A stretch of DNA of 64,000 nt from Pseudomonas kairouanensis (GTDB lineage Bacteria; Pseudomonadota; Gammaproteobacteria; Pseudomonadales; Pseudomonadaceae): positions 36,934-100,933 of the forward strand of contig NZ_QUZU01000021.1 in NCBI RefSeq assembly GCF_004682055.1, written 5' to 3'. The notes beneath the pieces were generated by a model. The model worked only from the letters and a program-made list of their open reading frames with translations. It was not told the DNA's origin and did no database searches. Positions 1 through 6,790 of this stretch are shown one piece after another (positions within the stretch are counted from its first letter, which is position 1; every line of letters starts with the position of its first letter). The translations under genes and the position numbers were made by a program.

Positions 1-326
1 CTGTCCGGATGCTCGGTCAACTGTTGCCCTTGGGTGTAATCCACCCAAATACCGTCGACAAAACGGTTGACCAACGCCTCCACCAGCGTGGTGCGCTCCG
101 GCTGCTCAGCGCTGATCGCGGTGCCGCTGTAGCGATAACGCGGCGTCAGTAGAACCGGCAGCTCATCGGTGATGGCTACCGAGGGAAACGTCGCCCGCAA
201 CGTACGTTGCAGGTCTTGCGCTGCGATCACGGGCAGCGGGGATCGGCTTGAGAACAACGCCTGAATGTCCTGGGCCGTTCGCCGCAGGAGCATCAAGTGG
301 TTAAACGGTTGAGGGGTGTTGGCCAT
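1..326 (-). CDS. 5' part of a hypothetical protein cut by the window edge
   Basis: An open frame of 108 codons starts with ATG at 326 and runs off the left edge. An AAGGA Shine-Dalgarno lies about 8 bases before the start. The visible residues begin MANTPQPFNHLMLLRRTAQD, with no signal peptide or membrane segment, and read as a soluble alpha-helical N-terminus. The wording (LVEALVNRFVDG, VDYTQGQQL) reminds me of the N-termini of large Pseudomonas dermonecrotic-toxin-like (DUF6543) proteins. That is only an impression from 108 residues, and the function should be treated as unknown. Confidence 0.55.
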   Translation of the reverse strand, partial: MANTPQPFNHLMLLRRTAQDIQALFSSRSPLPVIAAQDLQRTLRATFPSVAITDELPVLLTPRYRYSGTAISAEQPERTTLVEALVNRFVDGIWVDYTQGQQLTEHPD

Positions 327-429
327 GAATACGTCCTTGAGAAGACGCGGGCCCTGAATTCAGCCCGCCTCGACAGCGTGCCGGCCGGCCACGCCCTCAG
401 GGTGGCAAGCAGATAACACCCTCAACGGC

Positions 430-1314
430 CTAAGGCTTTTTATCGGTGGCAACAGCCTCGCAAGCGTCGCTTGTTTTGTCAGCCGGCCGGCTCTCACTGC
501 GGATTTGCGCATGGCTGATCAGCGCGAAGATAAAGCTGCCGCCGATGATATTGCCCGCCAACGTGGGCCCGGCGAATATCAGCCAGAAGTCCTTCCATGG
601 CAGCTCGCCAGCAAATACCAGGTACGACACTTCCGCCGAGCCCACCACAATGTGGGTGAAATCCCCCAGGGCCATCAGGTAAGTGATCAGGATGATGATG
701 AACATCTTGGCGCTTTCCATCGACGGGATCATCCACACCATGGTGGCGATCATCCAGCCGGAGACGATGCCCTTGGCGAACATCTGGCCGGGCTCGTTTT
801 CCATGACCTTGCGCCCGATGTCCAAAAAGGCCAGGTCGGTCTTGGTGTCGAAGATCGGCAGGTGCAGCATCACGTAGGCCACCAGCAAGGTGCCACACAG
901 GTTGCCCACCAGCACCACCGTCCACAGGCGCAACAGGCGCCCGACATTCCCCAGTGTGGGCTTGCTCATCACTGGCAGCACGGCGGTCAGGGTGTTTTCG
1001 GTAAACAACTGCTGGCGCGCCAGGATCACCGCGAGGAAACCCGCGCAGTAACCGAAGCTGGCGATCACTTTGAATCCCTCGGCATCAGGCAGCCGAGAGT
1101 TGAGCAAGCCCATGCCCATCAGCGACAGGCCCATGGTCAAGCCGGCAGCGAGCGCCGACCACCACAGGGCCGCCACATTGCGCTCCAGTTCCTGGTCGCC
1201 CTGGGTGCGGATGATTTCATGCAGTACCGCCGCGCGCGGCGGCTGGTTCTTGTCGACGTCCTGTTGCTCTTCCTGCGACAGGTTGGGGGTTTTGCCGTCT
1301 TCGTGAGTGGCCAT
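430..1314 (-). CDS. Formate/nitrite transporter (FNT) family membrane channel
   Basis: This 294-residue protein has a polar N-terminus of about 45 residues followed by six hydrophobic segments, the FNT fold. FNT proteins are pentameric inner-membrane channels for small monovalent anions such as formate or nitrite. The longer N-terminus resembles the YfdC-like branch more than FocA or NirC, so the substrate cannot be named. Glycine-rich membrane turns (LTMGLSLMGMGLL, FAGPTLAGNIIGG) fit the family. No formate or nitrite enzyme gene is adjacent. An 11-bp inverted repeat lies a few bases before the start codon, and no strong Shine-Dalgarno is visible outside it. Confidence 0.85.
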   Translation of the reverse strand: MATHEDGKTPNLSQEEQQDVDKNQPPRAAVLHEIIRTQGDQELERNVAALWWSALAAGLTMGLSLMGMGLLNSRLPDAEGFKVIASFGYCAGFLAVILARQQLFTENTLTAVLPVMSKPTLGNVGRLLRLWTVVLVGNLCGTLLVAYVMLHLPIFDTKTDLAFLDIGRKVMENEPGQMFAKGIVSGWMIATMVWMIPSMESAKMFIIILITYLMALGDFTHIVVGSAEVSYLVFAGELPWKDFWLIFAGPTLAGNIIGGSFIFALISHAQIRSESRPADKTSDACEAVATDKKP

Positions 1315-1318
1315 GGGC

Positions 1319-1349
1319 GTACCTGAACAGGAGGGTGTTGTTCAGGTAC
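1319..1349 (-). promoter_or_regulatory. Perfect 11-bp inverted repeat abutting the FNT gene start
   Basis: GTACCTGAACA (1319-1329) and its exact complement (1339-1349) flank a 9-base loop. On the minus-strand message the stem ends four bases before the FNT start codon. No T-run follows, so it is not a standard intrinsic terminator. It could be a palindromic operator or a 5' hairpin limiting ribosome access. Seen directly; the role is inferred. Confidence 0.5.
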
Positions 1350-1389
1350 GACCTATCGCCCATCACGAGCGTTCACTGGCCAGGCAGGA

Positions 1390-1794
1390 TTACTCGCTGA
1401 TGCTCTCGTCGGCGAACTGATCTTTGACGTATTTGATTTCAGTGCGGCCGTGTGGCGCTGGCAGGCCATCTTCACCGAGGTTGACGAAGACCATTTTTTC
1501 TACGGTAAGGATGCTTTTGCGGGTGATCTTGTTGCGCACTTCACAGGTCAGGGTGATGGAGGTGCGGCCGAACTCGGTGGCGGTGATGCCCAGCTCGATG
1601 ATGTCGCCCTGGCGCGAGGCGCTGACGAAGTTGATCTCGGAGATGTACTTGGTGACGACGCGCTGGTTACCCAGTTGCACAATGGCGTAAATCGCCGCCT
1701 CTTCGTCGATCCAGCGCAACAAGCTGCCGCCGAACAGAGTGCCGTTGGGGTTGAGGTCTTCTGGTTTTACCCATTTGCGGGTGTGGAAGTTCAT
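1390..1794 (-). CDS. Acyl-CoA thioesterase, single hotdog domain
   Basis: The protein has 134 residues from the ATG at 1794, which is preceded by GGAG at good spacing; an upstream extension is less likely. Hotdog-fold thioesterases hydrolyse acyl-CoA to free acid and CoA. The segment NPNGTLFGGSLLRWIDEEAA near residues 13-32 is the family signature of the YciA/BACH-like group, with the Asp acting in catalysis. The C-terminal third forms the expected beta-strands (ITLTCEVRNK, LTVEKMVFVNL). It lies upstream of the FNT gene on the same strand and is divergent from ahcY. Substrate length preference cannot be told from sequence. Confidence 0.88.
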   Translation of the reverse strand: MNFHTRKWVKPEDLNPNGTLFGGSLLRWIDEEAAIYAIVQLGNQRVVTKYISEINFVSASRQGDIIELGITATEFGRTSITLTCEVRNKITRKSILTVEKMVFVNLGEDGLPAPHGRTEIKYVKDQFADESISE

Positions 1795-1913
1795 GGTCAC
1801 TCCAAAGCGTCTTGCGAAATGATGGGCGTTATCATGGCAGAGGCCGGGCCCAAGCTCTATGAGCCATTGCCTATCAACCCCATGAGGGATCTTCATGTAA
1901 CCGACAGAAAGGC

Positions 1914-1942
1914 TTGGGAAGTGCGACGCACACGGCTATAAT
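1914..1942 (+). promoter_or_regulatory. Probable sigma-70 promoter for ahcY
   Basis: A perfect TATAAT at 1937-1942 is preceded after 17 bases by TTGGGA at 1914-1919. Transcription would start near 1949, about 45 bases before the SAH aptamer, placing the whole riboswitch in the leader. The -35 box matches consensus at four of six positions. Confidence 0.6.
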
Positions 1943-1994
1943 CGGCGCCGTTTCAAAACGGTCATATCCACTTGTTACCGTTTTCCCGCCACCT

Positions 1995-2092
1995 GTCCGA
2001 GGGGCGCTGCAGCAGGTTTACCCTGTCAGGCTCGGATGGGGCGTTGTCCGGCCGGCTTCACCTGGCCAGATACTAAACGCACAACGGCGCCC
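1995..2092 (+). promoter_or_regulatory. S-adenosylhomocysteine (SAH) riboswitch of ahcY
   Basis: The leader carries the conserved SAH-aptamer core. CCGAG (1997-2001) pairs with CTCGG (2031-2035). GGGCGC (2002-2007) pairs with GCGCCC (2087-2092). An internal CAGG/CCTG hairpin and a GCGTT/AACGC arm close the rest, and the conserved GCTGCAGC stretch and AACGGCGCC are present. SAH riboswitches are ON switches that raise ahcY expression when SAH builds up. Immediately downstream, ATTCG (2093-2097) and CGAAT (2105-2109) can form a hairpin one base before the GGAGG Shine-Dalgarno, which suggests control of translation. Confidence 0.9.
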
Positions 2093-2120
2093 ATTCGCAC
2101 ACTACGAATGGAGGCTCTTC

Positions 2121-3530
2121 ATGAGCGCTGTCAACACGCCTGCAGATTTCAACGACTACAAAGTCGCCGACATGTCCCTCGCCGCCTGGGGCCGTCGCGA
2201 AACCTTTATCGCCGAATCCGAAATGCCAGCCCTGATGGGCCTGCGTCGCAAGTACGCCGCTGAGCAGCCGCTCAAAGGCGCCAAGATCCTCGGCTGCATC
2301 CACATGACCATCCAGACTGCCGTGCTGATCGAAACCCTGGTTGCCCTGGGTGCCGAAGTGCGTTGGTCGTCCTGCAACATTTTCTCGACTCAAGACCAGG
2401 CCGCTGCCGCTATCGCTGCCGCCGGTATCCCGGTATTCGCCTGGAAAGGCGAGACCGAAGAAGAGTACGAGTGGTGCCTGGAGCAAACCATCCTCAAGGA
2501 TGGCGCGCCTTGGGATGCCAACATGATCCTCGACGACGGCGGCGACCTGACCGAGCTGCTGCACAAGAAATACCCGGCCATCCTGGACCGCGTCCACGGC
2601 GTGACCGAAGAAACCACCACCGGCGTACACCGCCTGCTGGACATGCTGGCCAAGGGCGAGCTGAAAATCCCGGCCATCAACGTCAACGACTCGGTGACCA
2701 AGAGCAAGAACGACAACAAGTACGGCTGCCGTCACAGCCTGAACGATGCCATCAAGCGCGGCACCGACCACCTGCTGTCGGGCAAGCAAGCCCTGGTGAT
2801 CGGCTACGGTGACGTGGGCAAGGGTTCGGCCCAGTCCCTGCGTCAGGAAGGCATGATCGTTAAAGTCTCCGAAGTTGACCCGATCTGCGCCATGCAAGCC
2901 TGCATGGACGGTTTCGAAGTGGTTTCGCCGTTCATCGACGGCGTCAACGACGGCACCGCCGCCAGCGTTGACAAGGCCCTGCTGGGCAAGATCGACCTGA
3001 TCGTGACCACCACCGGTAACGTGAACGTCTGCGACGCCAACATGCTGGCCGCCCTGAAAAAGCGCGCGGTTGTGTGCAACATCGGTCACTTCGACAACGA
3101 GATCGATACTGCTTTCATGCGCAAGAACTGGGCATGGGAAGAAGTGAAGCCACAGGTGCACAAGGTTCACCGTACCGGCGCGGGTGCTTTCGACCCACAG
3201 AACGACGACTACCTGATCCTGCTGGCCGAAGGCCGTCTGGTTAACCTGGGCAACGCCACTGGCCACCCAAGCCGCATCATGGACGGCTCGTTCGCCAACC
3301 AGGTACTGGCGCAGATCTTCCTGTTCGACCAGAAGTACGCCGACCTGTCGCCAGCCCAGAAAGCCGAGCGCCTGACCGTGGAAGTACTGCCGAAGAAACT
3401 CGACGAAGAAGTGGCCCTGGAAATGGTCCGCGGCTTCGGCGGCGTGGTGACTCAACTGACCAAGACCCAGGCCGACTACATCGGCGTGACCGTTGAAGGT
3501 CCGTTCAAGCCGCACGCTTACCGCTACTAA
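2121..3530 (+). CDS. ahcY: Adenosylhomocysteinase (SAH hydrolase)
   Basis: This cytosolic NAD-dependent enzyme splits S-adenosylhomocysteine to adenosine and homocysteine, relieving product inhibition of methyltransferases. The product is 469 residues from the ATG at 2121, preceded by GGAGG; this start lies just after the riboswitch, so upstream in-frame starts are leader sequence. The NAD-binding loop GYGDVGKGSA, the substrate segment NVNDSVTKSKNDNKYG and the C-terminal KPHAYRY tail are all visible. The roughly 40-residue insertion typical of the proteobacterial long form is present. metF follows on the same strand after a REP pair, linking SAH recycling to methyl supply. Confidence 0.98.
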   Translation: MSAVNTPADFNDYKVADMSLAAWGRRETFIAESEMPALMGLRRKYAAEQPLKGAKILGCIHMTIQTAVLIETLVALGAEVRWSSCNIFSTQDQAAAAIAAAGIPVFAWKGETEEEYEWCLEQTILKDGAPWDANMILDDGGDLTELLHKKYPAILDRVHGVTEETTTGVHRLLDMLAKGELKIPAINVNDSVTKSKNDNKYGCRHSLNDAIKRGTDHLLSGKQALVIGYGDVGKGSAQSLRQEGMIVKVSEVDPICAMQACMDGFEVVSPFIDGVNDGTAASVDKALLGKIDLIVTTTGNVNVCDANMLAALKKRAVVCNIGHFDNEIDTAFMRKNWAWEEVKPQVHKVHRTGAGAFDPQNDDYLILLAEGRLVNLGNATGHPSRIMDGSFANQVLAQIFLFDQKYADLSPAQKAERLTVEVLPKKLDEEVALEMVRGFGGVVTQLTKTQADYIGVTVEGPFKPHAYRY

Positions 3531-3554
3531 GTAATCAGCCCAACCTGCGTTACC

Positions 3555-3654
3555 TGTAGGAGCGAGCTTGCTCGCGAAAAACTCAAGGACACCGCGTATA
3601 TCCTGTTTCTCCGCGTTATCGTTGACGTTCTTCGCGAGCAAGCTCGCTCCTACA
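3555..3654. repeat. REP pair, family A, between ahcY and metF
   Basis: GTAGGAGCGAGCTTGCTCGCGAA and its inverted copy enclose a spacer of about 55 bases. Each arm forms a GAGC/GCTC hairpin and the two arms can pair with each other. This is a codirectional junction, so the element could trim or stabilise the ahcY message before metF. The same family recurs at 8713 and 39637. Confidence 0.9.
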
Positions 3655-3703
3655 GTGCAGATGGGTTGCACAGTCGGCATTCTGAGTTTCAAAGGGTATT
3701 ACC

Positions 3704-4549
3704 ATGTCCCAAGACCGTCGCTACAGCTTCGAGTTCTTCCCGACCAAGACCGATGCTGGACATGAAAAACTGATGGCCACGGCCACCCAGTTGGCCAGCT
3801 ACAACCCCGACTTCTTTTCCTGCACCTATGGCGCGGGCGGCTCGACCCGTGACCGCACGATCAACACCGTGTTGCAGCTGGAAAGCCAAGTCAAAGTTCC
3901 CGCCGCTCCGCACTTGTCGTGCGTGGGCGACAGCAAGGACGACCTGCGCGGCCTGCTGACCCAATACAAGAGCGCCGGCATCAAGCGCATCGTCGCCCTG
4001 CGCGGCGACCTGCCCTCCGGCATGGGCATGGCCAGCGGTGAGCTGCGCTACGCCAATGACCTGGTGAGCTTCATCCGTGAAGAAAGCGGCGATCACTTCC
4101 ATATCGAAGTGGCGGCCTACCCGGAGATGCACCCCCAGGCACGCAACTTCGAAGAAGACTTGAAGAACTTCGTGCGCAAGGCCAACGCCGGTGCCGACAG
4201 TGCGATCACCCAGTACTTCTTCAACGCCGACAGCTACTTCTACTTCGTCGAGCGTGTACGGGCCATGGGCGTGAACATCCCCATCGTGCCGGGCATCATG
4301 CCAATCACCAACTACAGCAAGCTGGCACGTTTCTCCGACGCCTGCGGCGCCGAGATCCCACGCTGGGTGCGCAAGCAATTGGAAGCCTATGGCGATGACG
4401 TCAAGAGCATCCAGGCGTTCGGTGAGCAGGTCATCACAGAAATGTGTGAAAGTTTGTTGCAAGGTGGTGCGCCAGGCTTGCACTTCTATACCCTGAACCA
4501 GGCTGAGCCGAGCCTTGCGATCTGGAACAACCTCAAGCTGCCACGCTGA
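3704..4549 (+). CDS. metF: Methylenetetrahydrofolate reductase
   Basis: This FAD enzyme reduces 5,10-methylene-THF to 5-methyl-THF, the methyl donor for methionine synthesis. The 281-residue length is standard for the bacterial enzyme. The N-terminus RRYSFEFFPTKTDAG carries the catalytic Glu of the FEFFP motif, followed by SCTYGAGGSTRDRT and the FAD-contact stretch ALRGDLP. The beta/alpha barrel runs to the C-terminal FYTLNQAEPSLAIW. It follows ahcY by about 170 bases with a REP pair between and ends in an intrinsic terminator. Shared transcription from the SAH-controlled promoter is plausible but not shown. Confidence 0.97.
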   Translation: MSQDRRYSFEFFPTKTDAGHEKLMATATQLASYNPDFFSCTYGAGGSTRDRTINTVLQLESQVKVPAAPHLSCVGDSKDDLRGLLTQYKSAGIKRIVALRGDLPSGMGMASGELRYANDLVSFIREESGDHFHIEVAAYPEMHPQARNFEEDLKNFVRKANAGADSAITQYFFNADSYFYFVERVRAMGVNIPIVPGIMPITNYSKLARFSDACGAEIPRWVRKQLEAYGDDVKSIQAFGEQVITEMCESLLQGGAPGLHFYTLNQAEPSLAIWNNLKLPR

Positions 4550-4570
4550 GGTCTGTTCAAGCAGCACCCA

Positions 4571-4600
4571 GGCCCTCGTTTATACGGGGGCTTTTTTTGT
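4571..4600 (+). terminator. Intrinsic terminator after metF
   Basis: GCCCTCG and CGGGGGC form a 7-bp stem with one G-U pair around a TTTATA loop, followed directly by seven T residues. Confidence 0.85.
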
Positions 4601-4631
4601 CCACACATCCCGGAAAGGAAGCCAGCAGTAA

Positions 4632-5714
4632 ATGAATACAGCGTCCCCGACTCCACGCCCGCAACTGGTCTACCTGGTTTTCGGCGCCGAGACTTACCAT
4701 CAGGAAGCGGTATTCAGCATCGCCAGTGCCCTGGCCCACCTGGGAGGCCCCCAGGACATGCCATTGGACATCCAGGTGTTCAGCGACAACCCAGCGCCCT
4801 ACCGTGATCTGCCGGTGCAGGTTCACCTGCTGGATGAAGCCACTCGCAAACACTGGTGCGAGCCCCACGGCTACCATTTCCGCACCAAGCACGTACTGTT
4901 GCGCCAGGTCTTGCAGACCTCGGACCGTGCGCTGCTGATCGACACCGACACGTTTTTCCACGACTCGCCCATGGCCCTGTTCGAACGCGTAGCCCCCGGC
5001 ACGCTGTTGTGCAACGCCTTCCATGCCAAATACGGCGACAACCGTGAGGGCGTGCTGTACGAAACCCTGGCCACGCACCTGGCAGAGCGCAACCTGGCTG
5101 ACGACGATATGTATCTGCTCAACTCCGGCGTGATCGGTATCGCACAACCGGATGCCTATTTGCTGGACCGCTCGATTGAACTGATGGACGAGCTGTTCCC
5201 CCTGGCCAAAGGGGCCTACACCCTGGAAGAATTTTGTCTGTCAGTGGCGGCCTACCGCACAGTCAACGTGCGTCAGTGCCCCGACCTGATCCACCACTAT
5301 TGGAGTCGCAAACAGCTGTTCCGTGCCAAGGTCAAGGCATGGATCACCAAGCACTCGGCCGCCCCCACCGCCGCCGGTGCCCTGGCCGATACGCGCAAGG
5401 TGTCCGCCCACCTGCCCCGCCCGCCTCGCCTGCAACGCCTGATGTACAAGCTGATCACCCTGGCCCTGCCCAAGCGCAAGCAACAGTTCATCCGCGAGAT
5501 CCTCTACGGCTGCTACGAACACAAAAACGAGTTCGATCAGGCATGCTGTCCGGTGTGGTGGGACAAGGCACGGCAGAACCAGGAGCAACGGCAAAAATGC
5601 CCGGTCGATGCTCACCAACTGGAACACTGGTTTGCCAACCCCCTGGTGCGGCTGATCCTTGGCGAGCGCCGTGCGGCCATCTACGAACACCTGATGACCT
5701 CCGAGACAAAATAG
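4632..5714 (+). CDS. Orphan GT-A-like glycosyltransferase family protein, function unknown
   Basis: A 360-residue soluble protein without signal peptide. The N-terminal half looks like a nucleotide-sugar transferase fold: an opening strand LVYLVFGAETYHQEAVFSI, a strand ending DIQVFSD, then RALLIDTDTFFHD with a DxD-type motif (DTD, residues 104-106) that would bind metal and sugar nucleotide. LLNSGVIGI near residue 160 resembles the acceptor-side NSG motif of family 8-like enzymes. The C-terminal third is basic and carries several cysteines. It stands alone between the metF terminator and a binding-protein gene, with no polysaccharide genes nearby. Family placement is from motifs only. Confidence 0.6.
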   Translation: MNTASPTPRPQLVYLVFGAETYHQEAVFSIASALAHLGGPQDMPLDIQVFSDNPAPYRDLPVQVHLLDEATRKHWCEPHGYHFRTKHVLLRQVLQTSDRALLIDTDTFFHDSPMALFERVAPGTLLCNAFHAKYGDNREGVLYETLATHLAERNLADDDMYLLNSGVIGIAQPDAYLLDRSIELMDELFPLAKGAYTLEEFCLSVAAYRTVNVRQCPDLIHHYWSRKQLFRAKVKAWITKHSAAPTAAGALADTRKVSAHLPRPPRLQRLMYKLITLALPKRKQQFIREILYGCYEHKNEFDQACCPVWWDKARQNQEQRQKCPVDAHQLEHWFANPLVRLILGERRAAIYEHLMTSETK

Positions 5715-5777
5715 CGTCGCCCGCAGATGCGTGTGCCAGAGCTTCTCTTTAGCGCTGGGCCGTCGTAATCTCAGGGC

Positions 5778-6569
5778 ATGCCCCTCATCCTGAAGCTGTT
5801 GACCGCTGCGCTTTTCACTTGCCTGAGCCTGACTGCTCATGGCGAGAAATTGCGCATTGTCACCGAGCCCTGGGCGCCCTACGTGTACGAGGAGCACGGC
5901 ACCATGCAAGGGCTGGACTACGAAACCACGGTCATCGTGTTCCAGCGCCTTGGGGTGGACGTGCAATGGCAGTTCCTGCCCTGGAAGCGTTGCCTGGCCA
6001 TGCTTGACCAAGGCCACGCCGACGGCGCGCTGGATATTTTCCACAGCCACGAACGCGACGCCCTGCTGCTGTACCCCAGCGAACCGCTCTCGGAAGTGGA
6101 ATTCGTAGTGTTCTACGCCAACGACCGCCCCCACCCGGCCCAGGCCCTGGACGACCTACGGGGCCTTACCGTTGGCACCTCGCCGGGCTATCTGTACGGC
6201 GCGCCCTTCACTGACTCCACGCTGTTCAACCGCGAACCAGCGCCCAGCCACGAGGCCAACTTCGGCAAATTGTTGCTGGGACGCGTAGACCTGGTGATCA
6301 CCGACCGCCGGGTAGGCCAGCATGTGATCAAGGCGATGGGCCTGGAAGGCAAGGTCAGCCAGGCGCCGCTGGTGGTCAGCCGCCAGCAGCAGTTCCTCGC
6401 GGTGCGCCGTGGCGCCGGCATGGACTTGCTGGTACAACGCTTTGCCGCCGAACTCAAACGCTTCAAGCAGGAGCCCGCGTATGTTGCCTTGAGTGCCAAA
6501 TACGGCGGTTTGCCAGCCAATACGGCCCCTGAACACGCCGTTGAGCAGCAGGAAAGCGGCGCGCCGTGA
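5778..6569 (+). CDS. Periplasmic solute-binding protein, bacterial family 3 type, no permease nearby
   Basis: The 263-residue protein has a signal peptide (hydrophobic core LLTAALFTCLSLTAHG) and then KLRIVTEPWAPYVYEEHGTMQGLDYE, the standard opening of SBP_bac_3 domains that bind amino acids and related compounds. It is exported to the periplasm. No ABC permease or ATPase gene adjoins it, so it may act with a remote transporter or as a sensor. The basic residue that usually holds the ligand carboxylate is not obvious, and the ligand cannot be named. A start at 5778 gives a complete signal peptide. Confidence 0.8.
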   Translation: MPLILKLLTAALFTCLSLTAHGEKLRIVTEPWAPYVYEEHGTMQGLDYETTVIVFQRLGVDVQWQFLPWKRCLAMLDQGHADGALDIFHSHERDALLLYPSEPLSEVEFVVFYANDRPHPAQALDDLRGLTVGTSPGYLYGAPFTDSTLFNREPAPSHEANFGKLLLGRVDLVITDRRVGQHVIKAMGLEGKVSQAPLVVSRQQQFLAVRRGAGMDLLVQRFAAELKRFKQEPAYVALSAKYGGLPANTAPEHAVEQQESGAP

Positions 6570-6577
6570 TTGCTCTG

Positions 6578-6584
6578 TTATACT
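6578..6584 (+). promoter_or_regulatory. Possible -10 element starting a long rhlE leader
   Basis: TTATACT just after the previous stop codon fits a sigma-70 -10 box, but no good -35 is visible at 16-18 bases. If used, it gives an untranslated leader of about 200 bases before rhlE, within which I see no gene. Confidence 0.35.
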
Positions 6585-6790
6585 CCGGCCTTTCCGCCAG
6601 GCTCACGCCCGGCCGCTGAGGTCTTGAAAAAGGCACCCAACCCCGCTACTGCGCAGCTTTCAGCCCGCGCGAGCCGGTGGAGTGCCCGCCAGACGCAGCA
6701 GGACCGGACGGGATTGCGCTCCCCTAAGCGCCATTCACGCCCGGCAAGATTATCCCTTTGGGCCAAGCCCTAACTAAAACAGGATTACTC

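Noticed and set aside
3555..3654. REP pairs read as a CRISPR array
   Set aside because: The elements are inverted pairs scattered across the whole window, not direct repeats with regular spacers, and there are no cas genes.
2073..3692. 539-codon open frame opposite ahcY
   Set aside because: Shadow frame of a highly conserved gene; it also runs through the riboswitch region and a REP arm, and its protein looks like no family.
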